A stretch of DNA of 64,000 bases. It comes from Parahaliea mediterranea. Lineage in GTDB: Bacteria > Pseudomonadota > Gammaproteobacteria > Pseudomonadales > Halieaceae. Within the stretch, counting starts at the first letter, position 1; each line of letters opens with the position of its first letter. The notes below the pieces were generated by a model that worked only from the letters and a program-made list of their open reading frames with translations, did no database searches and was not told the DNA's origin. The stretch spans positions 682,001 through 746,000 of the forward strand of contig NZ_QEWO01000002.1 of assembly GCF_003402235.1 (NCBI RefSeq), read 5' to 3'. The translations under genes were made by a program, and so were the position numbers. Below are positions 1-9,009 of the stretch, in pieces.

Positions 1-12
1 GCTGACAGGGGC

Positions 13-288
13 TTACTGCGATTGCTGTTGTTGCTGAACTTCTTCGCGCTTGGCGTCCTGGATGTTCTTCAGGTTCTGGCGATAGGCCTCGACCACCTTG
101 TCGATGCCGGTGGCGTTCAGGCCGCCGCTGTTGCCGGCGAAGGCGTAGGTGGTGTACACGCCGGAGGCGGTCATCAGGGCGGCGGAGATCAGGCGGGTCT
201 GCACGCCTTCGTTTTTCATGGTGTTGGCGAGGTCAATGAATCGCTGCATGCATTTCTGGTGCTGTTCGGCTTCTTCCGGGGTTGCCAT
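13..288 (-). CDS. DUF3144-like small protein
   Basis: A 91-residue, mostly helical soluble protein with no signal peptide. The core FIDLAN ... VSAALM-like segment (here FIDLANTMKNEG then LISAALMTASG, residues about 17-45) recalls the DUF3144 family, whose function is unknown. The C-terminus is charged and ends in a glutamine run (residues about 85-91), so it is probably disordered. It lies 39 bp downstream of the glutamine amidotransferase gene on the same strand and may be the third gene of that operon. The family call is from memory of the motif and is moderately sure. A role in the operon is inference only. Confidence 0.6.
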   Translation of the reverse strand: MATPEEAEQHQKCMQRFIDLANTMKNEGVQTRLISAALMTASGVYTTYAFAGNSGGLNATGIDKVVEAYRQNLKNIQDAKREEVQQQQQSQ

Positions 289-327
289 GGCTCGGCCCTC
301 TTTATCTGGAGTAAACGGCCGCCAATT

Positions 328-1008
328 CTAGCACTCACCGCCCCCCGCTGTGGAAGCGGCTTGTACCAGGGCGCGAAACAGGTTGAGGTGGGCGGCTCGC
401 GTGGGCAGGTATTCCGGGTGCCACTGCACCCCCTTCAGGAAGCGTTTGCCGGGGGATTCCACCGCTTGCACAAAGCCGTCCAGGTCGCGCCCGCTGACCA
501 CCAGCCCTTCTCCCAGGCGGTCGATGGCCTGGTGGTGCAGACTGTTGATGCGCAGGCGCCGGCCGCCGAGTATGGCCTCCAGGGCGGTATCCGGCTCCAC
601 CAGCAGGGTTTTGCGCGCCAGCGGCGTGCGCCGGTTGGAAGTGCGCCGGCGCAGGGGGCGTAAGTCCGGCAGCAGGCTGCCCCCCAGCACCACGTTCAGC
701 AACTGGGCGCCGCGGCAGATGCCCAGCACCGGCAGGTTGGCCGGCAGCGCGGTTTCCAGCACGGCAATCTCGAAGCGGTCGCGCTCGGGGTTCATGGGCG
801 CCCGCTCCGGGTCGTGGGGCAGGTACAGGCCGGGGTCGATATCATCACCGCCACTGATAATCACACCGTCGAGCACGGCCGTTGCATCGCGCCGTGGCGT
901 CATGCGCACCGCTTTCGCGCCGCAGCGCCACAGGGCCCAGCGAATAAACCACCAGGCCACCGGCAGGTGGCCGTCGGCCCCGGTCACCCCGATCACCGGC
1001 CGCTTCAT
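328..1008 (-). CDS. Class I glutamine amidotransferase (peptidase C26, PuuD-like)
   Basis: A 226-residue cytoplasmic hydrolase of the gamma-glutamyl-gamma-aminobutyrate hydrolase family. The sequence shows GVTG at the N-terminus, the SGGDDIDP loop, the nucleophile elbow GICRGAQ (Cys near residue 108) and a late HPE (QWHPEYL) that completes the Cys-His-Glu triad. I chose the ATG at 1008 because MKRPVIGVTG is the normal family start; a TTG at 1035 would add nine proline-rich residues. The amidoligase stop codon lies 27 bp upstream, so the two genes are almost certainly co-transcribed. In such pairs the amidotransferase is thought to hydrolyse or supply the gamma-glutamyl/amide group handled by the amidoligase. 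The substrate is unknown. Confidence 0.85.
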   Translation of the reverse strand: MKRPVIGVTGADGHLPVAWWFIRWALWRCGAKAVRMTPRRDATAVLDGVIISGGDDIDPGLYLPHDPERAPMNPERDRFEIAVLETALPANLPVLGICRGAQLLNVVLGGSLLPDLRPLRRRTSNRRTPLARKTLLVEPDTALEAILGGRRLRINSLHHQAIDRLGEGLVVSGRDLDGFVQAVESPGKRFLKGVQWHPEYLPTRAAHLNLFRALVQAASTAGGGEC

Positions 1009-1035
1009 TGGCGGCCTGTTCGCAGGCGCTGGCAA

Positions 1036-2052
1036 CTACAGCAGTTCCGGCAGCAGCCAGCGGCTCATGGCCTCTGGCCAGTCGTGGAAAAGGCCCCCGG
1101 CGGGCGCATCAAAATGCTGGCGATAGGCGCGGCACATGCGGGCCAGGCGGCGCTCGTCGCAGGCCAGGGTTTCCACCTGCAGCCAGTTGCGCCAGGGTGA
1201 GGCCAGGCTCCAGTTGCCCTCGTCAATCTGGCAGTTGGGCAGGCGGTAGTGCAGGGTCGGGCGGCTGCCCACCCGCTTGTCGGCCACGGCCTTTTTCACC
1301 CGCGCGGCATCCAAGTGGGTAAACAGGGGCAGCATGTCCAGCGCCCGGTTGCGGGTGGGGTTGTGGGCCAGGTAGTCATCAATGAGGGTGGCAAGGTCGG
1401 GCGCGTAGTCGGCATCCAGCACCTTGTGCACGTACTTGCGCGGGAACGGGGCGATATAGGGCGTGATGCGCCGGCTGAGGTCCACCTGCTCGCGCTCCAC
1501 CAGCCACTCGTACAGACACAGGAAACTGCGCAGGTAGGCCAGGATGGTTGGCGCGCCAAGGTCCGGCAGTTCCGGGTTGAAGTGCAGGCCAAAGGCATAC
1601 ACCGCTGCGTGACGGGTGCCCTTGGCGCCCGCCTGGCGCAGGCGCTGCAGCAGCGCGCCCAGGCGCCACAGCTGCTGCATGGGAATGGGCGGGCTCACCA
1701 CTTCGTGGGGCACCACCTGCTCCGCCACCAGCTTGAGCAGGGATTCCCCGAACTGCTCCAGCTCGCTCTCCTCAGCCAGGTTGCGCTCGCGCCCCAGCTG
1801 CTTCAGGTAGGTGTAATCCAGCTCCAGGCCAAAGGTGCCAAAGGCGGTGTTGTGGAGCTTCTGCTCGTAGGCGGAGATCACCTCGGCCTCGCCGCCCAGT
1901 TCCGAGAGCACCGCGCCGGCAATGGCCTCGATATCCAGTCCGGAAAACTCCAGCTCCACCCCCATGCGGCGCGGCTGGCCCTGGGCGGTGCGGGTGGCTG
2001 GCGGCATGGGCCAAAGGCCCGCCCGGTAGCTGTCGTCGTCGCGGTTTTTCAC
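1036..2052 (-). CDS. Putative amidoligase (glutamine-synthetase-like COOH-NH2 ligase)
   Basis: A 338-residue protein with the hallmarks of the putative amidoligase family (PF12224): an N-terminal MGVELEFSGLD strand carrying metal-binding acids, an HNTAFGTFGLELD segment, VVSPPIP, and a histidine in FGLHFNPE. Family members are predicted to form amide bonds between a carboxylate and an amine, using ATP. The GTG at 2052 is preceded by a good GGAGGGG ribosome site about 9 bp away, so the long open frame further upstream is not part of the gene. The amidotransferase and DUF3144 genes follow directly. This pairing is a described but uncharacterised genomic association; no substrate is known. Confidence 0.8.
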   Translation of the reverse strand: MKNRDDDSYRAGLWPMPPATRTAQGQPRRMGVELEFSGLDIEAIAGAVLSELGGEAEVISAYEQKLHNTAFGTFGLELDYTYLKQLGRERNLAEESELEQFGESLLKLVAEQVVPHEVVSPPIPMQQLWRLGALLQRLRQAGAKGTRHAAVYAFGLHFNPELPDLGAPTILAYLRSFLCLYEWLVEREQVDLSRRITPYIAPFPRKYVHKVLDADYAPDLATLIDDYLAHNPTRNRALDMLPLFTHLDAARVKKAVADKRVGSRPTLHYRLPNCQIDEGNWSLASPWRNWLQVETLACDERRLARMCRAYRQHFDAPAGGLFHDWPEAMSRWLLPELL

Positions 2053-2124
2053 GTAGCATCCCCTCCCACGCCGTTTCCGGCACTGAAACCACACAGTGCC
2101 TTCACTATACACGCCGGAGTTCCC

Positions 2125-3564
2125 ATGCTGCGACGCCTGCTGCTCAGCCTGTGCATGTTGCCTGCCTTTGCCCTGCCAGCCAGTGCCGCCGATTCGCTGC
2201 GGCTCACCGATGTGCAGGTGGTGGACGTGGAACAGGGCCGCCTGTTGCAGCGCGATGTGCTGCTGCAGGACGGCCGCATCAAGGCCCTGCTGGCTCCCGG
2301 CGAGCAGGCCGCCGGGCACGCCGGCGCCACCGAGACCCTCGACCTCGGCGGGCGCTACCTGATCCCGGGGCTGTGGGACATGCACGTGCACTTCGAGGGC
2401 ACCGAACTGGTGGAAGACAACGCCCTGCTGCTGCCGGTGTATTTGGCCTATGGCATCACCGCGGTGCGCGACGCCTCGGGCAGTCTGGCCAGCACCGTGC
2501 TGCAATGGCGCAGCGAAATCGCCGCCGGCAAGCGTCTGGGGCCGAGCATTTTTACCTCCGGCCAGAAGTTTGAAGGGGTGGATTCCCTGTGGGAGGGCGA
2601 CCGGGAAATCGCCGACCGGGAGCAGATGCTCTCCGGCATGGACGAGCAGCAGGCCCTGGGTGTGGACTTCATCAAAATCACCGAGAACACCCTGCCGCCC
2701 GAGCTGTTCCTGGACACGGTGGCCGAGGCCCACCGCCGGGGCCTGCTGGTGTCCACCCACGTGCCGCTGGGCCTTGGCATCTTCGAGCTGGCCGAGGCTG
2801 GCGTGTCCAGCATTGAACACGCCAGCTACCTGCTGCGCCTTGGCAACCCCGACGAAGCCGCCATTGCCCGCGCCGTGCGCGCAGGCGAGCTTACCGCCGA
2901 GGCCGCCAACGCCCGCTATGACCGCGGCTTTGACCAGGCCACTGCCAACGCCGCCTACGCCCGCCTGGCGCAACAGGACGTGGCGGTGACCCCCACCCTG
3001 ATCGGCGGCCGCCAGCTGGCCTGGCTGGATGAAACCGACCACAGCAACGACGCCTTTTTGCGCTACCTGACCCGGCAATTCACCGCCAAGTACCAGTGGC
3101 GCATTGACCGCATGGCCGGCGACACCGAGGCACAGCGCGCGGCCCGCAAAGTGCGCTATCGCCAGATTGCCGCCCAGCTGCCGCCCCTGCAGCAGGCCGG
3201 CGTCACCCTGCTGGCGGGCAGCGACTCCGCCGCTCTCAACACCTACGTGTACCCGGCCCAGGCCCTGCACGATGAACTGGGCCTGTTCGTGGAGGCCGGC
3301 CTCACCCCGCTGCAGGCCCTGCAGGCCGCCACCATCAACGGCGCGAGCTTTATGCGCCTGGGCCAGGACTATGGCAGCATTGCCCCCGGCAAACGGGCAG
3401 ACCTAGTGGTGCTGGATGCCAACCCGCTGGCGGACATTGCCGCCACCCGTTCCGTGCACGCGGTGATTCGCGGCGGCGAACGCTTTGACCGCGCGGCGCT
3501 GGATGCGCTGCTGCTGGCGGCCGCCGAGCGCAAACAGGCGCTGGAGGCGGCGCGCCAGCCATAG
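2125..3564 (+). CDS. Secreted amidohydrolase family protein
   Basis: A 479-residue metal-dependent hydrolase of the imidazolonepropionase-like amidohydrolase group. A signal peptide (MLRRLLLSLCMLPAFALPASA) suggests a periplasmic location. The metal motifs are in order: GLWDMHVHFEG (HxH), the FIKI lysine region, STHVPLG, SIEHASYL and LLAGSDSAA (catalytic Asp), followed by the typical GSIAPGKRADLVVLDANPL tail. ATG 2125 has a GGAG ribosome site 6 bp upstream. It is divergent from the amidoligase operon, with 72 bp between the two starts. Members of the group cleave cyclic amides or dipeptides; the actual substrate cannot be read from the sequence. A link to the amidoligase product is possible but speculative. 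Confidence 0.85.
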   Translation: MLRRLLLSLCMLPAFALPASAADSLRLTDVQVVDVEQGRLLQRDVLLQDGRIKALLAPGEQAAGHAGATETLDLGGRYLIPGLWDMHVHFEGTELVEDNALLLPVYLAYGITAVRDASGSLASTVLQWRSEIAAGKRLGPSIFTSGQKFEGVDSLWEGDREIADREQMLSGMDEQQALGVDFIKITENTLPPELFLDTVAEAHRRGLLVSTHVPLGLGIFELAEAGVSSIEHASYLLRLGNPDEAAIARAVRAGELTAEAANARYDRGFDQATANAAYARLAQQDVAVTPTLIGGRQLAWLDETDHSNDAFLRYLTRQFTAKYQWRIDRMAGDTEAQRAARKVRYRQIAAQLPPLQQAGVTLLAGSDSAALNTYVYPAQALHDELGLFVEAGLTPLQALQAATINGASFMRLGQDYGSIAPGKRADLVVLDANPLADIAATRSVHAVIRGGERFDRAALDALLLAAAERKQALEAARQP

Positions 3565-3622
3565 GGGCCGCGCTGGCCCTCAGCAACTTCCCCCCTCTTG
3601 GCGCCCAGTGGCCAACGCCTGC

Positions 3623-3645
3623 GGCTGCTCAAGGTTTGAGCAGCC
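3623..3645 (+). terminator. Strong hairpin after amidohydrolase gene
   Basis: A perfect 10-bp stem (GGCTGCTCAA / TTGAGCAGCC) with a GGT loop, 59 bp past the stop codon. No clear T-tract follows, so it may be a weak or Rho-assisted terminator, or a structure ahead of the SulP gene. Confidence 0.5.
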
Positions 3646-3761
3646 TTGCGCCCTTGGGTATCATGCGCGCCCACGCCGACCTCCCCCGATAACCACAGCC
3701 CGGCCGGACCCGAATTTGCCCATCCGCAGCGCACAGCGGGTGGCGCCCCATGGAGAGCCCG

Positions 3762-5327
3762 ATGTTCGAAATGCCCCAATACCGCAGCGGCAACGTCAAA
3801 AACGACGTGCTGTCTGGCCTTACCGTTGCCCTGGCCCTGGTGCCAGAGGCCGTCGCCTTCGCCTTTGTGGCCGGGGTCGAGCCGCTGGTGGGCCTGTATG
3901 CCGCCTTCATGGTGGGCCTGATCACCGCCTGCATTGGCGGGCGGCCGGGCATGATCTCCGGCGCCACCGGCGCGCTGGCGGTGGTGATGGTGGCGCTGGT
4001 GGCAGAACACGGGGTGGAATACCTGTTCGCCACGGTGGTGCTGATGGGGTTGTTGCAGATCCTGGCCGGCGCCCTGCGCCTGGGCAAGTTCATTCGCATG
4101 GTGCCCCACCCGGTGATGATGGGCTTTGTGAACGGGCTGGCCATTGTCATCTTCCTGGCCCAGCTCAGCCAGTTTGGCGAACAGGGCGAACCCGGCTGGC
4201 TACAGGGCACCTGGCTGCAGGGGTCGGTGATCGACGTGGCCTGGATGCAGGGCAGCGCCCTGTACCTGATGCTGGGGCTGGTGTTTCTCACCATGCTGAT
4301 CATCCACTTCCTGCCGCGCTTCACCAAGGCCATTCCCGCCTCCCTGGCCGGGATTCTGGTGGTGAGCCTGCTGGTTATCGGGCTGGGGCTGGACACCCGC
4401 CTGGTGGGCGATGTGGCGTCCATCAAGGGCGGCCTGCCGAGTTTTCACATTCCTTCTGTACCGCTGAACCTGGAAACGCTGGGGATTATCTTCCCCTACG
4501 CGGTGATTCTGGCCGCCATCGGCCTGATCGAATCGCTGCTCACCCTGCGCCTGGTGGATGAAATCACCGAAACCCGCGGCCGTGGCAACAAGGAGTGCGT
4601 GGGCCAGGGCGTGGCCAACACCGTGACCGGTTTCTTCGGCGGCATGGGCGGCTGCGCCATGATCGGCCAGAGCCTGATCAACGTGAACTCCGGCGGGCGC
4701 GGGCGGCTGTCGGGCATTTCTGCCGCCCTGTTCCTGCTGCTGTTCATTCTGGTGGCCTCGCCACTGATCGAGCAGATCCCCATCGCGGCGCTGACCGGGG
4801 TGATGTTCATCGTGGTGATCGGCACCTTTGAGTGGAGTTCCTTCCGGGTGCTGCGCAAGGTGCCGCGCACCGACGCCCTGGTGCTGGTGCTGGTGTCTGC
4901 CGTTACCGTGGCCACCGACCTCGCCATCGCGGTGATTGTCGGCGTGATCATCTCCGCCCTGGCCTTCGCCTGGGAGCACGCCAAGCACATCCGGGTGGAG
5001 GCGCGCGAAGACCACAAGGGCTCCACCGTGTACGCGGTACACGGCCCCCTGTTCTTCGGCTCGGTGGCGTCCTTCCTGGAGCAGTTCGACCCGCGCCAGG
5101 ACCGGGATGACGTGATTATCGACTTCGCCCAGTCGCGGGTGGCGGATCACTCCGGGCTGGAGGCCATCGACTCCCTGGCCGAGCGCTACCTCAATGCCGG
5201 TAAGACCTTACACCTGGTGCACCTGTCCGAGGAATGCCGCACTCTGCTGCGCAAAGCCGGTGACCTGGTGGAAGTGAACGTGATTGAAGACCCTAAGTAC
5301 TTTGTGGCCGAGGACAGCCTGGCCTGA
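3762..5327 (+). CDS. SulP family inorganic anion transporter with STAS domain
   Basis: A 521-residue inner-membrane transporter. The N-terminal half has the SulP signature region ([20 protein letters not shown]), then many hydrophobic helices to about residue 415 and a cytosolic STAS domain (about 430-515) with [15 protein letters not shown]. Families of this type carry sulfate, bicarbonate or other anions, usually with sodium or protons; the substrate is not decidable here. I chose the ATG at 3762 because GGAG sits about 8 bp before it; an in-frame ATG at 3750 would contain that ribosome site. It is shorter than many relatives, with a compact N-terminus. It appears to stand alone, with a hairpin after the stop. 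Confidence 0.9.
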   Translation: MFEMPQYRSGNVKNDVLSGLTVALALVPEAVAFAFVAGVEPLVGLYAAFMVGLITACIGGRPGMISGATGALAVVMVALVAEHGVEYLFATVVLMGLLQILAGALRLGKFIRMVPHPVMMGFVNGLAIVIFLAQLSQFGEQGEPGWLQGTWLQGSVIDVAWMQGSALYLMLGLVFLTMLIIHFLPRFTKAIPASLAGILVVSLLVIGLGLDTRLVGDVASIKGGLPSFHIPSVPLNLETLGIIFPYAVILAAIGLIESLLTLRLVDEITETRGRGNKECVGQGVANTVTGFFGGMGGCAMIGQSLINVNSGGRGRLSGISAALFLLLFILVASPLIEQIPIAALTGVMFIVVIGTFEWSSFRVLRKVPRTDALVLVLVSAVTVATDLAIAVIVGVIISALAFAWEHAKHIRVEAREDHKGSTVYAVHGPLFFGSVASFLEQFDPRQDRDDVIIDFAQSRVADHSGLEAIDSLAERYLNAGKTLHLVHLSEECRTLLRKAGDLVEVNVIEDPKYFVAEDSLA

Positions 5328-5335
5328 GGGCAAAC

Positions 5336-5353
5336 GGGCCCCGCACGGGGCCC
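5336..5353. terminator. Hairpin between convergent genes
   Basis: A 7-bp GGGCCCC/GGGGCCC stem with a GCAC loop, between the convergent SulP and D-aminoacylase genes. No T-tract is visible. It may serve both directions. Confidence 0.5.
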
Positions 5354-5379
5354 GCTGCTGTGGCATAGGCCAGGGCCCG

Positions 5380-7122
5380 TCAGGCCGCTACCGGGCTCAC
5401 CATCACCCCCGGGCGGGCATCGGTTGCCGCGCTGCCATCAAAGGTGGTGACGCCGTTCACCAGCGTCAGGCGCATCGGCGCCGGCTGGCGGGTCCAGCGC
5501 CAGGTGTGGCCACCCTTGCCGTCCGGCACGTCGTACACCCGCTCCATGTCCCGCGACTCGATCTCGTCAAGGTTGAACACGGTGACGTCGGCGCGCTTGC
5601 CCACCACCAGTTCACCGCGGTCCGGCAGGGAGAAGTGCCGCGCCAGCTTGCCGGTCATGGAGTGCACGGCCTCTTCAATGCTGATCTTGCCGGTGTCGCG
5701 CACCCAGTAGGTGAGCAGCTTGATGTTCTCGCCGCCGCCGCAGAACATCTGCCCGTGGGCACCGCAGTCATTGATGTTGCCCGCGGCCATCGGGTCCTTG
5801 ATCAGCGCTTCCACCACGTCGTCGGTCATGGCGAAGGGCGGCATGGTCACGGTGGATTCCAGGCCGTTGGCCAGAATCCATTCGGCCATGGCGTCGGAGG
5901 GATGGGGCGCGCCAATCTGCTGCTGGTATTCGCCCACGGTGACATGGGTGGGGCCGGTGCCGTTTTCGCTGTTCAGCAGCTGCAGGTTTTCTGCCCGCCC
6001 CCGGGGGAAGGGCGAGAACTCGAAGGTCTCCTCGTCCCAGCTCTTGCGCGCCCGCTCGCGCCAGTTCGCATCGCGCAGAATGCGTGTTTTCTCCTCGTCG
6101 GTTTCGGCGGTCACCACTTCGTGCCACACGTAATCATTGCTCTGGGCGAACATCAGGGAGTTCTGCACGCTCAGGGTGGAGGTAATGGGAATGTGGGCGA
6201 AGCCGGTCCAGAAGTCCTTGCCGGAGGCCTTGATCTGCTCGTGCAATGCCACCAGCGGCGCCTGGATGCCCATTAAATCGCGCTGGAATTCCAGCGTCGG
6301 CACACCGCCCCACTGCACGCGCACGTTGAGCCCCTCCGTCAACCGCACCAGGCGCTGCAGGGATTCGCCAGCGGTCATGTTGCGGAAGGTATCCAGGATA
6401 ATCTGCAGGCTGCTGCCGGGGTAGCGATCCAGCACTTCCAGCAGCGCGCGGAATTCGGCGTCGTCGGCCATCAGGCTCGGCACCGGCCGGTCTTCCCCGT
6501 CGTGGTCCATGAGGTTGGAGGACATCCCCATGGCGCCGGCGGCCATGGCCTCGTCCAGCATCCGGGCCATGTGCTCGATTTCGGCCGGGGTCGCCGCGCG
6601 CTCCCAGGCCTCCATGCCCATGGCCGCCAGGCGCAGGGCAATGTGGCCGCTGTACACGGCGTAGTTCAGCGGCACTTTGCAGTGCCGGATCATCGAATCC
6701 TTGTACTCGGGCCAGCTTTTCCAGTCCCAGGGCAGTTTGTCCAGAAAGGGCCCTTCGGGAATGTCCTCGAAGAAGGAGAATATCTTCACCACTTCCCGGC
6801 GGGCGGCTTCGTCATCCGACAGGGGCGCGGTGGCAAAGCCACAGTTGCCCATCACCTGGGTGGTGGCGCCGTAGCCGGGCAGCGGGTCGAGGCGGTCGTC
6901 CCACCACATGGCGCCGTCGTAGTGGGTGTGGGATTCAATAAAGCCGGGAGCCACAACGCAGCCGGCGGCATCAAAACAGGTTTCGCCGTCGGCCGGGCTC
7001 AGGCCCTCGCCGATTTCGGCAATCAGGCCGTCGCGAATACGCACATCGGCGCGGTAGGCAGGGGCGCCGGTGCCATCGACGACAGTGCCGTTCTGGATCA
7101 GCAGGTTTTGCGGCTCGCTCAT
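5380..7122 (-). CDS. N-acyl-D-amino-acid deacylase family amidohydrolase
   Basis: A 580-residue zinc-type amidohydrolase of the D-aminoacylase group, with no signal peptide. It shows the N-terminal beta-sandwich strand LLIQNGTVVDGTG, then CVVAPGFIESHTHYDG (HxH metal site), GNCGFATAPL, YSGHIALR and the C-terminal VVGKRADVTVFNLDEI. Relatives hydrolyse N-acyl-D-amino acids or related cyclic amides; many actinobacterial and proteobacterial members remain unassigned. It is divergent from an AraC regulator (128 bp between starts), which makes that regulator the best candidate controller. The late catalytic Asp region reads AMTDDVVE rather than the textbook GSDG form, so the substrate may differ from true D-aminoacylase. 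Confidence 0.8.
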   Translation of the reverse strand: MSEPQNLLIQNGTVVDGTGAPAYRADVRIRDGLIAEIGEGLSPADGETCFDAAGCVVAPGFIESHTHYDGAMWWDDRLDPLPGYGATTQVMGNCGFATAPLSDDEAARREVVKIFSFFEDIPEGPFLDKLPWDWKSWPEYKDSMIRHCKVPLNYAVYSGHIALRLAAMGMEAWERAATPAEIEHMARMLDEAMAAGAMGMSSNLMDHDGEDRPVPSLMADDAEFRALLEVLDRYPGSSLQIILDTFRNMTAGESLQRLVRLTEGLNVRVQWGGVPTLEFQRDLMGIQAPLVALHEQIKASGKDFWTGFAHIPITSTLSVQNSLMFAQSNDYVWHEVVTAETDEEKTRILRDANWRERARKSWDEETFEFSPFPRGRAENLQLLNSENGTGPTHVTVGEYQQQIGAPHPSDAMAEWILANGLESTVTMPPFAMTDDVVEALIKDPMAAGNINDCGAHGQMFCGGGENIKLLTYWVRDTGKISIEEAVHSMTGKLARHFSLPDRGELVVGKRADVTVFNLDEIESRDMERVYDVPDGKGGHTWRWTRQPAPMRLTLVNGVTTFDGSAATDARPGVMVSPVAA

Positions 7123-7250
7123 GGTTTTATCCTCGTTATCGTTAACACGCTGGCCAGCCCAGCGATGTGCGCCGGCCTGCCACCAATGTACTGCGGCCCA
7201 CGATGGGCTAGTATCACCATCACAGCGAATACTTGGACGATATTACTGAC

Positions 7251-8408
7251 ATGAGCGAGCAGCGCGATGCCGCCAACACCCTCTTTCGGCTGCTGGACGG
7301 GCAGCCGGTGGACAGCGCCAGCCTGGACCGCGCCAGCCGCTGGTTTGAGGCCCTGGACACGCCTCTGGATCGCCGCTCTTTCAGGGCCTACGCCGAGGCC
7401 CTGCGCAGGCCCCTGCCCGCCGACAGCCCCCTGGCCCCGTTGGCGCCGCGCTGGCGCCGGGTGTGGCGACAGGGGGCGGGGTTCAGCGCCGCCGATGCCG
7501 ATGCCTTCTTGCAGGATTACCTCAGCCACCTGGACCCCAACCTGCTGTTTCGCGCCCCCATCACCGCCGGCTATGCCCGCTGGCACCGGGCCGACCTCAA
7601 ACGCGGTTTTGCCTACGGCAGCCAGAGCGAACAGGGCTGGAGCATGCTGTGCTGCGAGGGGGGCGGGGCCAGCCTGCGGGCGGCGGGGCGCAGCCTGGCC
7701 TTGCGGCCAGATACAGTGCTGCTGGTGGCGCCCGGTGCCCTCTACCACCTGCAGCCGCTGGCGGGAGCGAATGAATGGCGGTACGACTGGGTGGTATTCC
7801 AGCCCGACTCGCGCTGGCGCGACTGGCTGCGCTGGCCGGAATTCAGCAGCCAGATCAGCGCACTACGCATCCACGGCAACCATGCCGGCAAAATTCGCGG
7901 CCTGTTCCACGAGTTGGAACACTGCCTGCACGCCGAGGACGCACTGCGCGAGGAACTGTCGCATAACCTGCTGGAGCAGCTGATACTGCGCTGCCGGGCC
8001 TGCCTGCCCGCGGGCTACCAGAGCCAGCGCGATGCGCGCATTGAACGCGCCCGGGAGTTCATCCAGGCCCACTACACCCACCCTTTCAGCCTGGACGACG
8101 TGGCCCAGGCCGCCAGCCTGTCACCCTCCCGGCTGTCTGGCCTGTTTCGCGAGCAGTGCGGCCTGAGTGTGCTGGGCTACCGCGACGAGTTGCGCATGGC
8201 CCATGCCGCGCGCCTGCTGCACGACAGCGCCCTGGGCATCGCCGACATCGGCGCCGAAGTGGGCTACCCGGACCCGGCCTATTTTTCCCGCACCTTCAGC
8301 CGCCATGTGGGCATGTCGCCCCGGCGCTATCAACAGGGCGAGAGTCAGCAGGGCGAGGGCCAGCAGGGCGAGGGTCAGCAGGATAAAAGCGGCGTTAACA
8401 GTAGTTAA
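7251..8408 (+). CDS. AraC family transcriptional regulator
   Basis: A 385-residue regulator. The middle (about residues 110-230) looks like a cupin sensor domain (GWSMLCCEGGG ... LLVAPGALYHLQPL), and the C-terminal part (about 260-365) has the two AraC helix-turn-helix units: FSLDDVAQAASLSPSRLSGL and IADIGAEVGYPDPAYFSRTF. I chose the ATG at 7251; a TTG at 7233 would add six residues, and neither has a good ribosome site. The last 25 residues are a repeat tail (EGQQG units) encoded by a 15-bp tandem repeat that runs beyond the normal domain end. It probably controls the divergent deacylase gene. Its 3' end overlaps the opposing NTF2-like gene by 14 bp. Confidence 0.88.
   Translation: MSEQRDAANTLFRLLDGQPVDSASLDRASRWFEALDTPLDRRSFRAYAEALRRPLPADSPLAPLAPRWRRVWRQGAGFSAADADAFLQDYLSHLDPNLLFRAPITAGYARWHRADLKRGFAYGSQSEQGWSMLCCEGGGASLRAAGRSLALRPDTVLLVAPGALYHLQPLAGANEWRYDWVVFQPDSRWRDWLRWPEFSSQISALRIHGNHAGKIRGLFHELEHCLHAEDALREELSHNLLEQLILRCRACLPAGYQSQRDARIERAREFIQAHYTHPFSLDDVAQAASLSPSRLSGLFREQCGLSVLGYRDELRMAHAARLLHDSALGIADIGAEVGYPDPAYFSRTFSRHVGMSPRRYQQGESQQGEGQQGEGQQDKSGVNSS
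8334..8378 (+). repeat. 15-bp tandem repeat (3 copies) at 3' end of AraC gene
   Basis: Three near-identical units of the form CAGGGCGAGRGYCAG, in frame, encode QGESQ/QGEGQ pentapeptides. They lie just beyond the helix-turn-helix domain and just before the stop codon. Confidence 0.85.
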
Positions 8409-8916
8409 AGGAGGGGTCGCTGCCGTCCCTGGCGGACACGCCGCTGACGTAGCCCTTCTGCGCGCCGCCGGCCGCCTCTGCCGCCAGCGGGAGAATGGTT
8501 TGTGTGTCCAGGATATGCTCCCGGTGCACGATGGCCCAGCGCCCGTCGCGGCAGGCCCAGCGGTCCAGGTAGCGGCCGCGACCGACAATTTCCTGCTGCT
8601 GGCCCGTGGCATCGGGCTGGGTCCACAGGCACACGGTGACGTAACTTTCGCTGCGGGCGCTATCGCCTTCCACGGCAATCCAGCTCTGGGCGAGCTGGTG
8701 GGAATGGCGCTCCATGGCCGCGTGGGCCTGCCACACCCAGTCCACAAAGCCGTGGCCGGTGCCTTCGAAAATATCGTGGTAGAGGGCAGTGCCCCCCGTA
8801 TGCCAGACGTTGTAGGCGGCGTTTTTATCCATGCGATCCAGCGCGCGGCAGTATTGCGCCAGTACCCGGCGAATCTCCGCCTCCGCCGCCAGTTGCTGCA
8901 GTTCCACTGAAGCCAT
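8395..8916 (-). CDS. SnoaL-like (NTF2 fold) protein
   Basis: A 173-residue cytoplasmic protein with an NTF2-like/SnoaL_4 pattern: a helical start (IRRVLAQYCRALDRMD), a middle with a YHDIFEGTG loop, then beta strands ending in GRGRYLDRWACRDGRWAIVHREHILD (the hallmark strand pair). Families of this fold include dehydratases, isomerases and ring-hydroxylating dioxygenase beta subunits. No oxygenase alpha subunit lies nearby, so a specific reaction cannot be assigned. It converges with the AraC gene and overlaps its end by 14 bp. Confidence 0.8.
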   Translation of the reverse strand: MASVELQQLAAEAEIRRVLAQYCRALDRMDKNAAYNVWHTGGTALYHDIFEGTGHGFVDWVWQAHAAMERHSHQLAQSWIAVEGDSARSESYVTVCLWTQPDATGQQQEIVGRGRYLDRWACRDGRWAIVHREHILDTQTILPLAAEAAGGAQKGYVSGVSARDGSDPSFNYC

Positions 8917-9009
8917 GCCCTGCCCTCTCTCGTTGCCGGTGGGATGGTTGGAGTATAGGCCCGCAACTGGCCCGCCAACACCGCGCAGCAGGCCGGCGGG
9001 TGCAGCTAT

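Noticed and set aside
1249-2124. Long plus-strand frame preceding the secreted amidohydrolase
   Set aside because: It lies antisense to the amidoligase and has no ribosome site. The amidohydrolase has its own signal peptide and GGAG at 2125.
4200-5150. Minus-strand frame opposite the SulP gene
   Set aside because: His/Gln/Gly-rich shadow frame without motifs; SulP coding is unambiguous.
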